Of a stretch of DNA of 64,000 nucleotides, positions 20,707-32,015 are shown piece by piece. Where the stretch lies: contig JADILM010000010.1 of the NCBI GenBank assembly GCA_016617785.1, positions 62,001 to 126,000 of the forward strand. Reading direction: 5' to 3'. Each line of letters begins with the position of its first letter. The first letter of the stretch is position 1. The stretch comes from Sporobolomyces roseus. Its lineage: Eukaryota > Basidiomycota > Microbotryomycetes > Sporidiobolales > Sporidiobolaceae. Below the pieces are notes generated by a model that searched no databases, was not told where the DNA came from, and saw only the letters and a program-made list of their open reading frames with translations. The position numbers and the translations under genes were made by a program.

Positions 20707-22634
20707 CTATAATTCCTCCCTATCCGTTCTAACCCCCATTCTCTCTACAAACCTCCTCCACATCCTCCCCTTTCCCTTTCCTTTTCTCCGTCCCTTCTTC
20801 CCATGACCCTTCCCCTCATCCCTACTCAATACCAGATCCCTCGCAACTCCTAACCATTTCTCCGTACCCAACCCACCCTCAATCTCATAAGGACACAAAT
20901 CTACCTCTCTCAATAACCTCTCCAACCCCTTCCTCGTTCTATTCTCATTATTTGCCAAGTAACTTCGAACCGAGTTTGGCATCCAAGAAGGTTTGATCAC
21001 TTTCTCCTCTTTGGCTGATGGGTTGAGGAGACGATCTAATAATTTCGAGCAAGGTAAAGTAGTGTATTCGATTTCCCAAGTTGGTTCACAATTCCTCAAT
21101 TGCTGTCTCCGATCTTCTGAGGGTGTTGTAGAGGAGTCGATGAGAAGGGAAGCGCATTTATTCGCGAGGGTTATCGATTCGATTGGTATAAAGAATTGAG
21201 TATAACTTGTCGGAGTGAAAGGTTCGATTTTTTTCGAGGGTTTGAAGAAGAGAGAGAGGAGTCTCGTGAGGTAGGAGGAAGAGGAGGTAGAGGGTAGGGA
21301 GTATTCCCAGATCCTGAATGTGGGAAGATAGGTCGGAATCACAGAGGGGTTTATTAGGATTGTTGAAAAGTTTTGGAGGGCTAGTTGAGAGAGTTGCGAG
21401 GGAGTGTAAGAGGTTAGGTTGTAGGATGAGAAGGTGTGGTAGAGATTTGAAGGGAGTTCGTCGGATGAGAGTATGGAGGGAGACTGGGAGGGGAGGTCGA
21501 GGTTGGTGAGGAAAGAGAAATGATCTTGATTCATATGACCGAACAATTGACTGTACGCATTTCGCTTATGCTATCAGCTCCAAGAAGGGGGTAGATAGGA
21601 GGAGGTCCGAGTACGTACCCCAAGATGATATCGTTATATTCCAAACTCAATTTCGTATACTCGCCCAAACAATCTTCATACCAATTCCCTCGATTAGGTG
21701 GTACATGACCCGTCAACCAAACTTTCATTCCCTTCTCTTTCGCAAGGTACAACTGTTGTTCCAACCACAACAACTGTTCTGAACCGGGATCCATCTCTCC
21801 CCTTCCTTCGTCTCGAGGACATCCATCGACCGCAGTATTCTTCTCGAAGAAGTAGATCGTGTTCAGTGAGATTAGGAGTAGTTTATCGTGTAGGATGGGA
21901 AGGGAGTAGTAACCTCCTCTAGAGAAAGTGTGTCGCATAGCTTCGGGAATGAATTGATGAGATCTCCAGAGGTTCAACATTGAATTCGTCAATTCAGTCG
22001 CTGTACACACCACTTCCTTTTTATCAGCTTCGACTCAGTCACACACGAAGAGATAGTGAGAGAGAAGAGGCTCACGACCCGGGAACATGATATTATGAGG
22101 CCAAACATCATTATTCCCTAAACTCGCAACGACTTTAACTTTCCTCCCAAACGCTCTCCTAATCCCTTCTGCTACAAACTTGTTCAATTCTTGAATCTCT
22201 GCCGAAGTGCGTGGTAAGGATTCATCAATGTCATGTCTAGCGTTGTCCCCCGTCCATACGATGAAATCCAATTGATCCTTGAAATTCTCGGAGAGGAATG
22301 AGAGAGTCGCATTGACAAGTGATGGGGGTGAATCGCAGGTTGAAAGAGGGAGTCCGTAGTAACCGGCTAGTCGATCTGATGGATCTAGAGAGAGGGGAGA
22401 GGGGGAGAAAGAAGATTGGGAGAAATCGAATGAGGATTGAGGGGAGTGGCAGGAAGATGATTCTGGTGAGTTTGTAGAGTAGTAAGGGTCTGGATGTAGG
22501 TCAGTCAAGTGGAGGAATCGACCTGTGAGAGGTCGATTGAGAGAGGAAGAAGATGAGGCAGAACTTGTGGGGGAACTTGTCGAGGCTAGAGGTATCGAGA
22601 GGAGTGGAGCTAGTGTATAGGGTAATAGTCGCAT
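20707..22634 (-). CDS. PPN1: Vacuolar endopolyphosphatase (Ppn1-type metallophosphatase)
   Basis: Three minus-strand exons: 22634-22076, 22000-21619 and 21550-20707. The N-terminus MRLLPYTLAPLLSIPL looks like a signal/anchor segment. Metallophosphoesterase blocks follow in order: RFLHLTDLHPDPYY (DxH), FIVWTGDNARHD (GDN), VVASLGNNDVWPHNIMF (GNxD), then GGYYSLPI, LLLISLNTIYF, MKVWLTGHVPPNRGNWYED and GQLFGHMNQDHF (GHxN..H). This order and the GHMNxDHF block are those of yeast endopolyphosphatase Ppn1/Phm5, related to acid sphingomyelinases. It cleaves inorganic polyphosphate inside the vacuole. The C-terminus is basic (GKGHGKKGRRKGKGKG), perhaps for polyphosphate binding. Splice joints are in frame; the gene looks complete. 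It is divergent from the lipase gene across only about 90 bases. Confidence 0.85.
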
Positions 22635-22727
22635 GTGATGATTCAGAACAGGTGGTAATCAAGAAACAAGTGTCGTCGCCGTTTGCTTCCCACTTTGACT
22701 TTCTGTTTCTTTCACTTCACTTTTCGA

Positions 22728-24060
22728 ATGACTTCCTCAACAGCAGACGTCGTCGGACCCCTCTCGACCAAATTCTTCACAAAGACTTGGCTACCTAATG
22801 GTCCTCCCGTTGCTTGCGTCCTCTTCATTCACGGGAAAGTTCATTCTTGATCTCTCCATCTTTCCCCCCTCGCTCCGTGAACTAACACCTCTCTCTACTC
22901 CCCTGTAGATTCGTAGAGCACATTCAACGTTACGACCACGTATTCCCATTGTACGCAGCTCAAGGAATTGCCGTATTCGCTTTTGATCAAAGAGGTATTC
23001 CCCCTTCCCTCTTCTTCCTCCTCTCCTTCAAAAGAGCTAACGATCCCCCCATTCTCCAGGTTTCGGTCAAACTGCATTCTACACTCCGAAACACACTCAA
23101 GGTCAGACTTCATGGGACAAACAATTCAAAGATATTGATTTCTTCGCTTCTCATGTTCGATCCACTTTCGGTCAACAAATTCCTCTATTCCTCATGGGTG
23201 CGTTCCTTTCTCCCCTTCTCCTCACTCTCCCTCTCATAGAGTCTCACTGACAATGAAAGGGATAGGTCATTCAATGGGAGGTGGTTTAGTACTCGGTTAC
23301 CCAACTCGTTCACCTCTCTCCCCTACATTCACCTCTACAAACTTCTCCGGAATCATAGCTACCTCCCCCCTATTACGTCAAGCACCAGGGGTGAAAGCTC
23401 CCTCGATCATCCTCTCGATCGGTTCGATGATTGGTAAGATCGCACCTAATTTACCCATCAACGCGAAAGTTAAACCAGAAGATACCTGTCGAGATCCCCT
23501 TGTTCAAAAAGCTTACGCACAAGACAAGTTGTGTAAACAACAAGGAAGTTTCGGAGGGGTTGGAAGTATGTTGATTGGAGGAGAAGGGTTGTGTAAGGAG
23601 GATTGGAAGAGGTGGCCTAAAGATACACCACTTTTAATCGCTCATGGTGAAGGGGATAAAGTTACGGATCATAAAGCTAGTGAGGAATTCGTGAGGAATG
23701 TGGGAGGGTTAGGAGTGAAAGCGGAATATAAAGGATTCCCTGGATTCTACGTACGCACTTCCCTCTCTCTCTCTCTCTCTTATTTGGGTGGTGCTAATAT
23801 GATGAGTGAGATGATGTGGGTAGCATGAAATGCAGAATGAGCCGGGAGAAGACAAGTTCGAATTCATCAATTTCGTTATCGATTGGATCCTTCGACAAGT
23901 TTCTTCCCAACCTCGATCTACTTCGACTCTCACCGATGCACTACCTCAATCACAACAACAACCGACGATTAAGACTTCAGGAGCACCTACTATCGAGGTT
24001 TCACCAGCTTCACCGGTAGTCGTCAATCCGGGAGAAGAGGGAAGGGAGAGCAAACTTTGA
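22728..24060 (+). CDS. Monoacylglycerol lipase (alpha/beta hydrolase)
   Basis: Starts MTSSTADVVGPLSTKFFTKT, then VACVLFIHGF (oxyanion HG), VEHIQRYDHVFPLYAAQGI, FAFDQRGFGQTA, and the nucleophile elbow MGHSMGG (GxSxG). Further on come GEGDKVTDHKASEEF, which supplies the catalytic Asp, and YHEMQNEPGEDK, with the catalytic His. These match fungal Yju3-type monoglyceride lipases of lipid droplets and membranes, which release glycerol and a fatty acid. Introns interrupt the HG motif (22835-22908), DQRG, the GHSMGG Gly, and the FY|HEM block. The first intron lacks a normal donor: the frame only joins correctly as GG|GAAAGT...TAG|A. A Ser/Pro/Gln-rich C-terminal tail of about 50 residues is extra compared with yeast Yju3. 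Divergent from endopolyphosphatase. Confidence 0.87.
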
Positions 24061-24787
24061 CTTGCGATGAGATGATGAGGTGGAAAGGAGGGAAGTCAGA
24101 GATATTGAGGAAGGAGGGAGAGTGAGGGAGTGAGTAACTAGTCAACCCTAATTCTCGGTTCGTTTTCGTACTCTTTTTTTACAAATAATTCTCGTTTCTT
24201 CTTTTCGATGTGCTATTAATCCTGTTTTCAATCTCTCTATCTCCTTCCTGAGACAGTGAAGAGAGAGGTATGCACAAACGAGATGATTACAGTAAGATCA
24301 TTCGAGAGAGGGGGAAGATCGGGTACAGACAAACGACGAAACGACACGAAACGATTAGGGAACCTATCAAGCTACTTCAAGCGAATCAAGCTTCCTCTTT
24401 CACTCTCCGTCACTCTCTTCTCCTCCCGTGCTTGAGGTCGACTCCATCTCAAATCGTGAATCCAATTTCGAAGTAGAATCCAATCCTCCTCCTTGCCCTT
24501 CGCCTTGACCCTTTCCTTCGTCAGACCCTCGCTTGCTCTTGTACTTTCCGACGGAGTAAGAGGAAAGAGTGAAGCTTGAAAGGAAGAGAGTAGGAAGAAA
24601 GCTGAGAAGAGTTTGAAAGAATGAAAGCTCTCATTGTCGACTCTTCTCACTTCCTCTCTTGATGCGATACTCTCACTAGTGATCTAGGAGCGACTCCAAG
24701 AAGTAGTAGGCAAGGTAATGAAATGCAAAATCAAGTTATAAAGGGTGCGAACGAAAACAAGCGAAAACCTCTTTCTCCCATCCCGAC
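24061..24787. other. Intergenic region between lipase and coiled-coil array
   Basis: Convergent 3' side of the lipase and of the first array gene. A 92-codon minus-strand frame at 24372-24650 has no motif or splice support. No gene is called. Confidence 0.5.
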
Positions 24788-25690
24788 TCAAGCTTCTTCA
24801 TCCTCGTCCTCATCCCCTACGATGCTGATGCTGGTGGTGCTTGAGCTCGAGGTACTGCTCGATTTTGATTTGGTACCATTCGCATTTGAGCTTGCAGTAG
24901 CGCTAACTTTGACATTGTGCGAAACCTTTTTCTTCTCCTTCGACAACTTCATAACTTGATCCTCGAGCTTCCTTATCTTCTCGTCTCTCTCCTTGATCTC
25001 CTCATCTAGCACGACAAACCTCCTCCCACAGATGTCCAACTCATGCTTCCTTTTCTCGAGCTCCTCCGTTTCTTCCTCGAGCGCCTCCTCCGTCTCTTGA
25101 AGTTTGGTTGAAAGATCGTGCTTATCTTTGAGAAGCTGTTGAAGTGAGGCGACGGACGCAGTCGAGACGAGATCGGGTGAAGAAGGGGAAACGATGGTAG
25201 ATTTCGACGAATTGATGAAGGCCTCCAAATTTGAAGAGACCTTTTCGAGGGTGAACTCTAATGCCGACTGTCCTATCGCTAGTTTATCCAATTGAAACCT
25301 GTCCATGCAAGATTTGACTTAACTCAGGACGCGAACGGAGCTGAAAGTGGGAAAGTAAACGCACTGTACGGCTGAAATCTCACGACGGAAGTCGATCCTC
25401 TCCTGAGCTTGAGCGCCGTAGGAGCTTGGTTGAGAGCTACCTTCTACTCCACCACCATCGACGTAGACGCTAGTGGGAGGTTTTGACGAGTCTTTTGAGG
25501 ATGCAGATTTCTTCGACTTTGATTTCGCAGAGGATTGAGGGACGCAAGGTGCGAGGGGAGCAAAAGTAGATTTTGGGGCACTAGGTGCAGTCAAGTTCGT
25601 GTTCGACTTGCGAGCTCGAGCGGTAGGTCTCGTGGCTTCTTTGACCGTCGAACTCGAGTCGGAGGTGTCGGTGAAATCGGAAGAATCCAT
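24788..25690 (-). CDS. Array coiled-coil protein CC1
   Basis: Two exons: 25690 to a phase-2 donor (CA|GTGCGT) at about 25366, then from the CAG acceptor at about 25280 to 24788. The N-terminal half is Ser/Thr/Pro-rich and disordered (MDSSDFTDTSDSSSTVKE). The C-terminal half has long heptads rich in Glu/Lys/Leu (KLQETEEALEEETEELEKRK, EERIKERD-type heptads, KIRKLEDQVMKLSKEKKKV). It ends in a Ser-rich acidic tail (ISIVGDEDEDEEA). KKKVSHNVKVSA lies where the other array members carry their C-terminal KKxFxFxxEVEV motif, so CC1 is the most diverged member. Function unknown. It is the last unit of a head-to-tail array of related genes on the minus strand. Confidence 0.65.
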
Positions 25691-26050
25691 TGTCGGGAAG
25701 TGAGGAGAACGAGTGAGAGATGGGTTGAGAGAGAGCGTAAGGTGCTTGAGAGAGAGTAGAAGAGAGAAGAGAGCAGAAAGAAAGAGGAAGACGCGCTGGT
25801 ATTTAGAGATCAAAACAGTCCAAAGCTCCAAGTCTCGCAGTCTGAATCGCATACTCCTTCTTTCGCAGTCACTGTCCTCGAAGCTCTCGCAGAGAACACA
25901 GTGGCCTGATGAGAGAGTACGGAATGAGAAGTAAAGCGATCAGAAGCGTCGTTACAAGCAGGTTGATTCTGTTCTTCGTTATTCGTTCTCCGTTCTTCGT
26001 TTTTCGTTCGTCACTATCGTTTCCTAGTCAAGCTTTGATCCTTCCTCTAT

Positions 26051-26914
26051 TCAGATTCCCTCGTTGACGACGATACCCTCGAGCTGAGTACCTTTGACCT
26101 TGACTTCGAGTTCGAGAAAAAGTTTGATCTTCTTCGTCGAAACGTTCTCATCTTCCGATTTCCTCTTCTTCGCTTCATCCTCCAAAGCCTTGATCTTCCT
26201 ATCTTTCTTCATTCCTTCTTGCTCCAACTCCTGGATTTTACTTGCCTGTTTGCCGAGGCTGCGTCTCAAACCACGCAAGAGACTCTGTGATAATAATTGA
26301 GCCGCTTCGTTCTCGTCTCTAGCTTGATCGCGTTGACGGTACAGCTCTGCTCGCTCTTGAGTGAGAGTATGAATCGTCGAATAGTTGCGAGCGTAATCTT
26401 GAGGAGAGGAAGAAGGGAGAGAGGAGCGAGAATCAGATTGAAGAATGATGCGTCCTGAAGAAGCGGGAGGGTTCAACCCAGAAAGCGTAGGGTTGTCAGG
26501 AGGTTTGAAGGAGTTGGTGAAGGGAGCTGAAGCGTCACTGTTGTAATGGTTGTTGTCAAGTTGCGAAACAAAACCAATGAAAAAGTGGAACACAAAGAAC
26601 TGACCTGTGAGTTTGAAAAATATTGGCGACACGAGTGGCTAGAGAAGGAGACTCCTTCTTCCTATCGCTGCGGTTTCTGACCAGTTCAAGCTGTTGTTGT
26701 TCTTGTTGCTGCCGCGTGGCGAGATGGGATCATTCCTAACTTGAAGCAGTCCTCCTCGAGTCCTGGCAGACTCGGAAGTCGGCACGGATCCCGTCTGCAT
26801 CGCTCGAGGTCTAGGAGCCCTAGGGAGTTGTCGAGTCGGTCTCGTCGGGCGAGTATGATCGAGTTGAGGAGAATTTTCAGAGTCGGATCCATCGCTGAGT
26901 TCGATAGTAACCAT
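26051..26914 (-). CDS. Array coiled-coil protein CC2, with SIM-like N-terminus
   Basis: Begins MVTIELSDGSDSENS, a hydrophobic patch followed by acidic/Ser residues that resembles a SUMO-interacting motif. An Arg/Pro-rich stretch follows (TRPTRPTRQLPRAPRPR). The first exon appears to end at a phase-2 donor (TG|GTCAGA) near 26680. A short middle exon is uncertain, and the last exon resumes near 26540. The C-terminal half has coiled-coil heptads (LGKQASKIQELEQEGMKKD, KIKALEDEAKKRK) and ends KKIKLFLELEVKVKG...LEGIVVNEGI, the conserved alternating-hydrophobic tail of the family. The middle exon boundaries are my weakest call here. Function unknown. Confidence 0.6.
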
Positions 26915-27208
26915 TCTTGAGGTGAATAGAGCTGTATAAGACTGTTTCTAGCGAGAAGCGAGAAGTTTTGGTTGAAGTGATGAAAGGGAGAAGAGAAAGC
27001 GGAAAAATCGAAACTTCGCGTAGCAATCGCATTCTCAACTTTCCATTGCCGACTCTCAGAGCACGAAGCAGAGATATCTTCTCTCTACGCAGACCCAATG
27101 AAGAAGAAGAAAGCGTTACATCGCAGCTCGAAGTTTTCAAATCTTCGTTTCTTCGTTTCGCAATCGATCCTAGTCTTTCGCTCGCACCTGTCCACGCCCT
27201 CAAATACA

Positions 27209-28064
27209 CTACCCTTCTACATCAGCTACGGCGCCCTCGATTCTCTCCCCATCCACCTCCACCTCGATCGAGAACCTGAACTTCTTCTTTGCTCCTCTCT
27301 GACTTTCCGCTTTCCTCTTCCTCAGCTCCTCCTCCAACTCCTTAATCCTGATTTTGCTCTTGTGTGCCTCCTTCTCTAGAGTTCTTACCCGGTCCTCCTT
27401 GACGAAGAGCTCTTGCCTGAAAGCATCCCGCGAGATTTCTGCCTTTCGAATAATTTCCCTATCTTTCTCTTCTTGTTTAATTGCCCGGCTCTTGCTTTCC
27501 TCCAGTAGATGTGATAGTTCGTGCTTCTCCGCTTCTAGTCTCAGGATCGTGGGGTGTTGAGCAGTCGGAGCGGCGTCGTTACCGGATTTTGGAGGAGAGG
27601 AAGCGCTGAAGAAAGGATGAAGAGAGGGGAGAGACTTTTCAAATGGACGAAATTGCCTGTGTGGTTTCTGGGGCATCTTCCAGAACCCCAGATCAGGTCC
27701 AATTGGATCACTAGGAGGCGCATGTTGAGGTCAGCTCTTGCAAAAGAGGGATGATGAAGTAGAGAATAACTCACTCCCGAGCCCTTTTCATTGGCCCAGT
27801 CCATTTCGAGCTAGAACCTCCTCCAGCTGAACCAGCTTCTTTCTCAGCATAGTTTGCAAACTGCTGTTCCAACGTAGGAGACTCATCGCGTCCGAAAGCC
27901 CTCTTGCAGCCGCCATTCCCCTTCCTATCCATTGTTGTAGTGCTTGACTTTGGGTCAGTACTTTGAGACACCGCCTGCTGTTGTTGCGATCGAGTTTGAG
28001 GTCTGACAGATGTAGATCGAGGAATCGATTTGGATTCGCTGAAACGACCGCTATACATCGTGAG
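27209..28064 (-). CDS. Array coiled-coil protein CC3
   Basis: Start MYSGRFSESKSIPRSTS at 28064; exon 1 ends at a phase-2 donor (GA|GTGAGT) near 27771. Exon 2 begins after CCTAG near 27714 and reads DDPIGPDLGFWKMPQ. The N-terminal half is Gln/Ser-rich without the VTIELSDGS motif of CC2 and CC4. The C-terminal half is coiled coil (ILRLEAEKHELSHLLEESKS, VRTLEKEAHKSKIRIKELEE) and ends KKKFRFSIEVEVDGERIEGA. Same exon plan and same intron phase as its neighbours, hence a paralogue. Function unknown. Confidence 0.65.
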
Positions 28065-28376
28065 ATCACTGTCCAGGTCGAGTGAGTGATTGTAGTGTGC
28101 ATTGAGTGTCGAAAGTTGAAGCGTCGAAGAGTGGGGAACGCGAAAGTGCGATTTCGAATGAAAGTCGAAAAAACTTCGCAAACAGCTCACAACTTTCACT
28201 CTTAGTTGTCGCTCAAAATCATTCTCCGAGGAGAAGGTGTCTCACTGAGAAAGACCGAAAAAGGTCCCGAAGAGCATCGGTGAGTGTTTCGTTGCAAAAC
28301 TCGGTTTCATTATTTCTTCCCAAGCGGTACACTCCCTCTTCCTTCTTCTTTCTGACATCAAGCGTTCCTTACTCTC

Positions 28377-29120
28377 TTACTTCTCGATCGATACTGACCT
28401 TCCCTCGAGTTCCTCATCATCCACCTCGACTTCAATCGTAAACTCGAACTTTTTCTTCGCAGGTTTCCCTCCTCCCTTCTTCTCCTTCGTTCCCTTCCTC
28501 AATTCCTTGATCGTTTCCTCCTTCCTGACGAGAATGTCGGCTAGTGAATCGATACTAGCGTTCAACCCAGCGTTGATGGCCTTCTGCGAATCGATCTGAT
28601 CTTGAAGAGTTCGCTCGGAGAGGATTAAACGCTTGAGACTGCTTCCTGGTTTCTCCTTCTTCTTCTCGCTGTTCTCGAGCTTTTTTTTGAGTTCAGCTAC
28701 TTCTTCCTTGAGCCTGCTGACTTCGGGAGAGACTTGAGCGGGTCCAGAGGCATCGGGAAGGAGAGAACGAAGGCGTGAAGAAGTAAGTAGCGTTTGAGCC
28801 AATTGAGGGGAAGATGGGATCGTGGAGGGTGTATACTCTTCCGTGACTGGGTCCCTTCCGCTTCGACTGTCAGGGCAACGCATTATCAGCTTGCAAGAAT
28901 AAAGTACAAAGAATTTCCGACCCAATCGAACTCACTCGAATCCTCCAGCTCGATCTTGACCTCGACGACGTGGAGGAGAAGCTCCCAAAGATAGATTCAG
29001 ATCCAGTGAGCGAGAGGACTGTCTTCCTCGGCTTCCTCGAGTCCTTATCGATCGTGATTGAGGTTGAGGTTGAGATTGAGATCCAGCGTCAGAGCCGTCG
29101 CTGAGTTCGATTGTAACCAT
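28377..29120 (-). CDS. Array coiled-coil protein CC4, with SIM-like N-terminus
   Basis: Two exons: 29120 to a phase-2 donor (GA|GTGAGT) near 28936, then from TGACAG near 28868 to 28377. N-terminus MVTIELSDGSDAGSQSQPQP, nearly the same first 11 residues as CC2, then an Arg/Ser-rich stretch. The second exon carries heptads (VSRLKEEVAELKKKLENSEK, LADILVRKEETIKELRKG) and ends KKKFEFTIEVEVDDEELEG. This is the cleanest two-exon member of the family and a good reference for modelling the others. Function unknown. Confidence 0.7.
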
Positions 29121-29423
29121 TTTGGGATGTTCTGAGAAGTACTGAGATATATGAAAGAGACTATGAGATGATTGGCTGAAGGAAGGTGGGAGAAGAAGGA
29201 GAAAGAGCAAATTTCGCAATTTTTCAGTCTCGTCGCAAAGTCACCAAATCTTCGTTCGTCTCCCCTAGACCCTAGTCCTCTCGTAATGTAGCTACAGATC
29301 AGCGAGCGATACAATGACAGGTGATTCAAGCGCAAGAATTTCGTCCAATTTCGTTCGTTTTCTTCGTTTCGTGATATAAAGCAAGTCCACTTCCTTTCCT
29401 CTTCTCGTTTCAAGCGTTTGTTC

Positions 29424-30178
29424 TTACTTTCCCCCACTCATCATGACTCCTTCTACTTTCTCATCGTTGACCTTGACCTCGACATCGAACGAGAATTTGA
29501 ACTTCTTCTCCTTTTCGTTTTCGAGTTCCACAGCTTTCCTCTTCCTCGACTCCTTTTCCAGTTCTCCGTTTTTCTCTTCCTTCTTCCTAACATCATTCTC
29601 CAAGCTGAAGACCAGGGCAGTCTTGGCTTTGAGCTCATTCTTAGCCCAATCCTCTCCTTGTTGATGCTCACGCCTGAGCCTTTTCTCGATCAAAAGCTCG
29701 GCTTCACTCTTGCTCTTCTGTTCATCATTCTCCTCCATCTTCTTCAAGAGAGCGGATTTGTCTTGAGTGAGCTGATGAATCGTCGTAAGGTGTTGGGTAC
29801 AGACAGGAGAAAGCGAAGAGGAAGGTTCGGCGGTTTCGTTCGTCGAGCGAGAGTCGAGAGCTGGCTTTGGTAAAGCTGGAGAAGGTATGTTGTAGACATT
29901 GAATTGAGCTCGAGCAGCGTGAGGCTTTTCCTCCGTCGATCTGAAGGACAGAGTCGCCGTCAGCTCCTCTTGAAGCACTTACAAGAATCGGAAGCGTACT
30001 TGCGGTATCTCGCCATGTACTCCTCCATGATTCTTCCGCCGCTGTCGGAGCTCGGTCCTTGACTAGGCCCGATTGAGCCATGGACCGTTTCTGCTTTAGG
30101 GAGTGAAGGACAAGCAGATTTCACAACCCTCCTTGCAGGGTTCTTGCTAGCAGATTGAGGGTCGGAAGTAGGTTTCAT
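29424..30178 (-). CDS. Array coiled-coil protein CC5
   Basis: Start MKPTSDPQSASKNPARR at 30178. The first exon ends in phase 2 (AA|GTACGC) near 30002 and the second begins after CTTCAG near 29939 with STEEKPHAARAQF. Ser/Pro-rich N-terminus; the C-terminal half has strong heptads (LTTIHQLTQDKSALLKKMEE, LIEKRLRREHQQGEDWAKNE). It ends EKKFKFSFDVEVKVNDEKVE, then GVMMSGGK. The plus strand over the same exon is also open for 150 codons, an effect of Glu/Lys-rich coding and not a gene. Function unknown. Confidence 0.65.
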
Positions 30179-30687
30179 AGCGTTGAGAGACACTAATAGT
30201 TGATTAGGAAATGAGCGAGAGGAGAAGGGGGTGAGAGTGAAGGGAAGGAAGGAAGGAAGGAGAGAGACGAGCAGCAGATCCTCGGTTTCAATGGATCTTC
30301 CGAATCGTATCACTTCCGTTTGAGACGAGGTGAGATCGACTGATAGCTCACAAGCAATGAGCAGTAGAAACGCGAGCCTGGAAAATATCGGAGAAGCTGC
30401 CCTGCGAGAAGATCCTCGTTTCGCAACTTCTCGAAATCGACCAGATTCGAAGATCATGCAATGGGATGAATACAACACAATGATGAAGCTACCCTACATA
30501 CAACGCAAATAGTGATCAGGTCCATCTCATCTCCTCCTCAACGCCCCTTTCAACTCCAACTCAAGATATCGTATCCTCGTCGAACCGACACCGTCTCTCC
30601 CTAAATTTGCCAGGCAACATTGAGTTACAGTTGACAAGTAGGAGGTACATACAATACCGAGAACTTCTAAGACGCTGCCCTCCCGCG

Positions 30688-31498
30688 CTAGCTCCGATTC
30701 AAAACCTTTTTCAAGTCGTTCTCGAGATAGTGTATCCTCGCTTCCATCACTTTCACTCGCTTCTTATGCATCTCATTCTCCGCCATGGTGCGCTCGCAAT
30801 GCATCTGAATCTGTTCATCAGCGTCCCTTTTCCACTTTTCCCATTCTACGCCTTTGACCTCGCACGCGTTCATTCTCTCCCTCAGTGCTCGCGCTTCCCG
30901 TTCCTGCAGCGTGATCTCCTCCCTCAATGATGCGTTCTTGGTTGTGAGTAAGAATGCTTGTGACTCCAGCAGTGATACCGTCTCGTCTTTGGCTTCCATC
31001 TTTGCGATGAGCGCGTTACTCAGCTGTACGAGCAATCGATTCGCTGCCTCCAGGCAGGATACGTGCCCACATCGAGCCTGAACATGTTGTGGTTCAGTAG
31101 CGTCATTTGGCTCCACCGGTTTACGACTGTCAGATTGGCTCGGCTCAAGACACATCCTTTCGAGCCTCCTCACGGTTTCCGCAACTTCCGCTGATTCCGA
31201 TGGCGTCGTATCCTCCGTTGGGTCATCGTCTAAGTCATCGGTTGATAGACTCGTGCCGTCTTCGAGCGAAGAGGAGTGGTTGGAATCGGAGGGAAGGGTG
31301 GATAAGTGAGGTTCGAAGGGGAGTGCAGTCGAGTCAGTCGTAGACGAATGGGAGTCACCGTTCAGGGAGGGTACAGATATGCGACTGTTCTCGATAAGAG
31401 CTCAGCCGGCTTGACGCGTATGAGGAAGTCGAGGGAAAGACGAACTCTTGATCAGAAGAACCCAATTCCTCCCCTTTCTCGCCCTTCTGGTCACCCAT
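30688..31498 (-). CDS. Array coiled-coil protein CC6
   Basis: The coiled-coil part is clear: from about 31250 to 30688, with DDLDDDPTEDTTPSESAEVA, NRLLVQLSNALIAKMEAKDE, LREEITLQEREARALRERMN and the end ARIHYLENDLKKVLNRS. A 5' exon starting MGDQKGEKGEELGSSDQEF at 31498 with a phase-2 donor near 31351 can be joined to an acceptor near 31267, but that join is tentative. CC6 and CC7 share a different C-terminus (ARI..LE..L.K.L) from CC2-CC5, so they form a second subgroup. Function unknown. Confidence 0.5.
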
Positions 31499-32015
31499 GA
31501 ATGTCACCGTGATCCCAACAGAGTATTCTCTGTCTTTTGCGCCCGCGAGTTCTATCGCTTGAGGCCGAGGGAAGGTGGGGAAGAGAATCTGGGATGAAGA
31601 AGTGAAGAGTCTGAGAGGATGTCTGAGGGAGTAGCCGCGTCGTCGATGGATTGCAGGGCTAGTATCGAGTATTTGTAGTGATCGAGACAGGAAGATAAGG
31701 TAGAGAGGGAAAGGAGACGATTCGTGATCTCCTCACCAGCATTCGTCGACCTGCAAATTTGGTGAAACTCAGTTCGAGCTCGTCAGCAATTCTTCATCGA
31801 AAACCTTCCAAGATTACGAGCGAGAGAAGCGTGCCAGAGAAGCGTGCGATGAGAGACAAGAATCGAGAAAAAAAGACAATTTTCGCAACTATGGTTCGCA
31901 ATGCTCCTTACTCGCGCACTCTCCCGACAACAACAGAGCTCGATACAGAGTATCAACATAGTAAGTGAACAACAATGATGCGATTGCGATAACGATAAAG
32001 AGACTCCTAACTCAA

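Noticed and set aside
29418..29873. Plus-strand hydrophobic open frame over CC5
   Set aside because: Reverse of Glu/Lys-rich coiled-coil codons reads as Phe/Leu/Ser; antisense artefact. The same applies to the plus-strand frames over CC2, CC3 and CC7.
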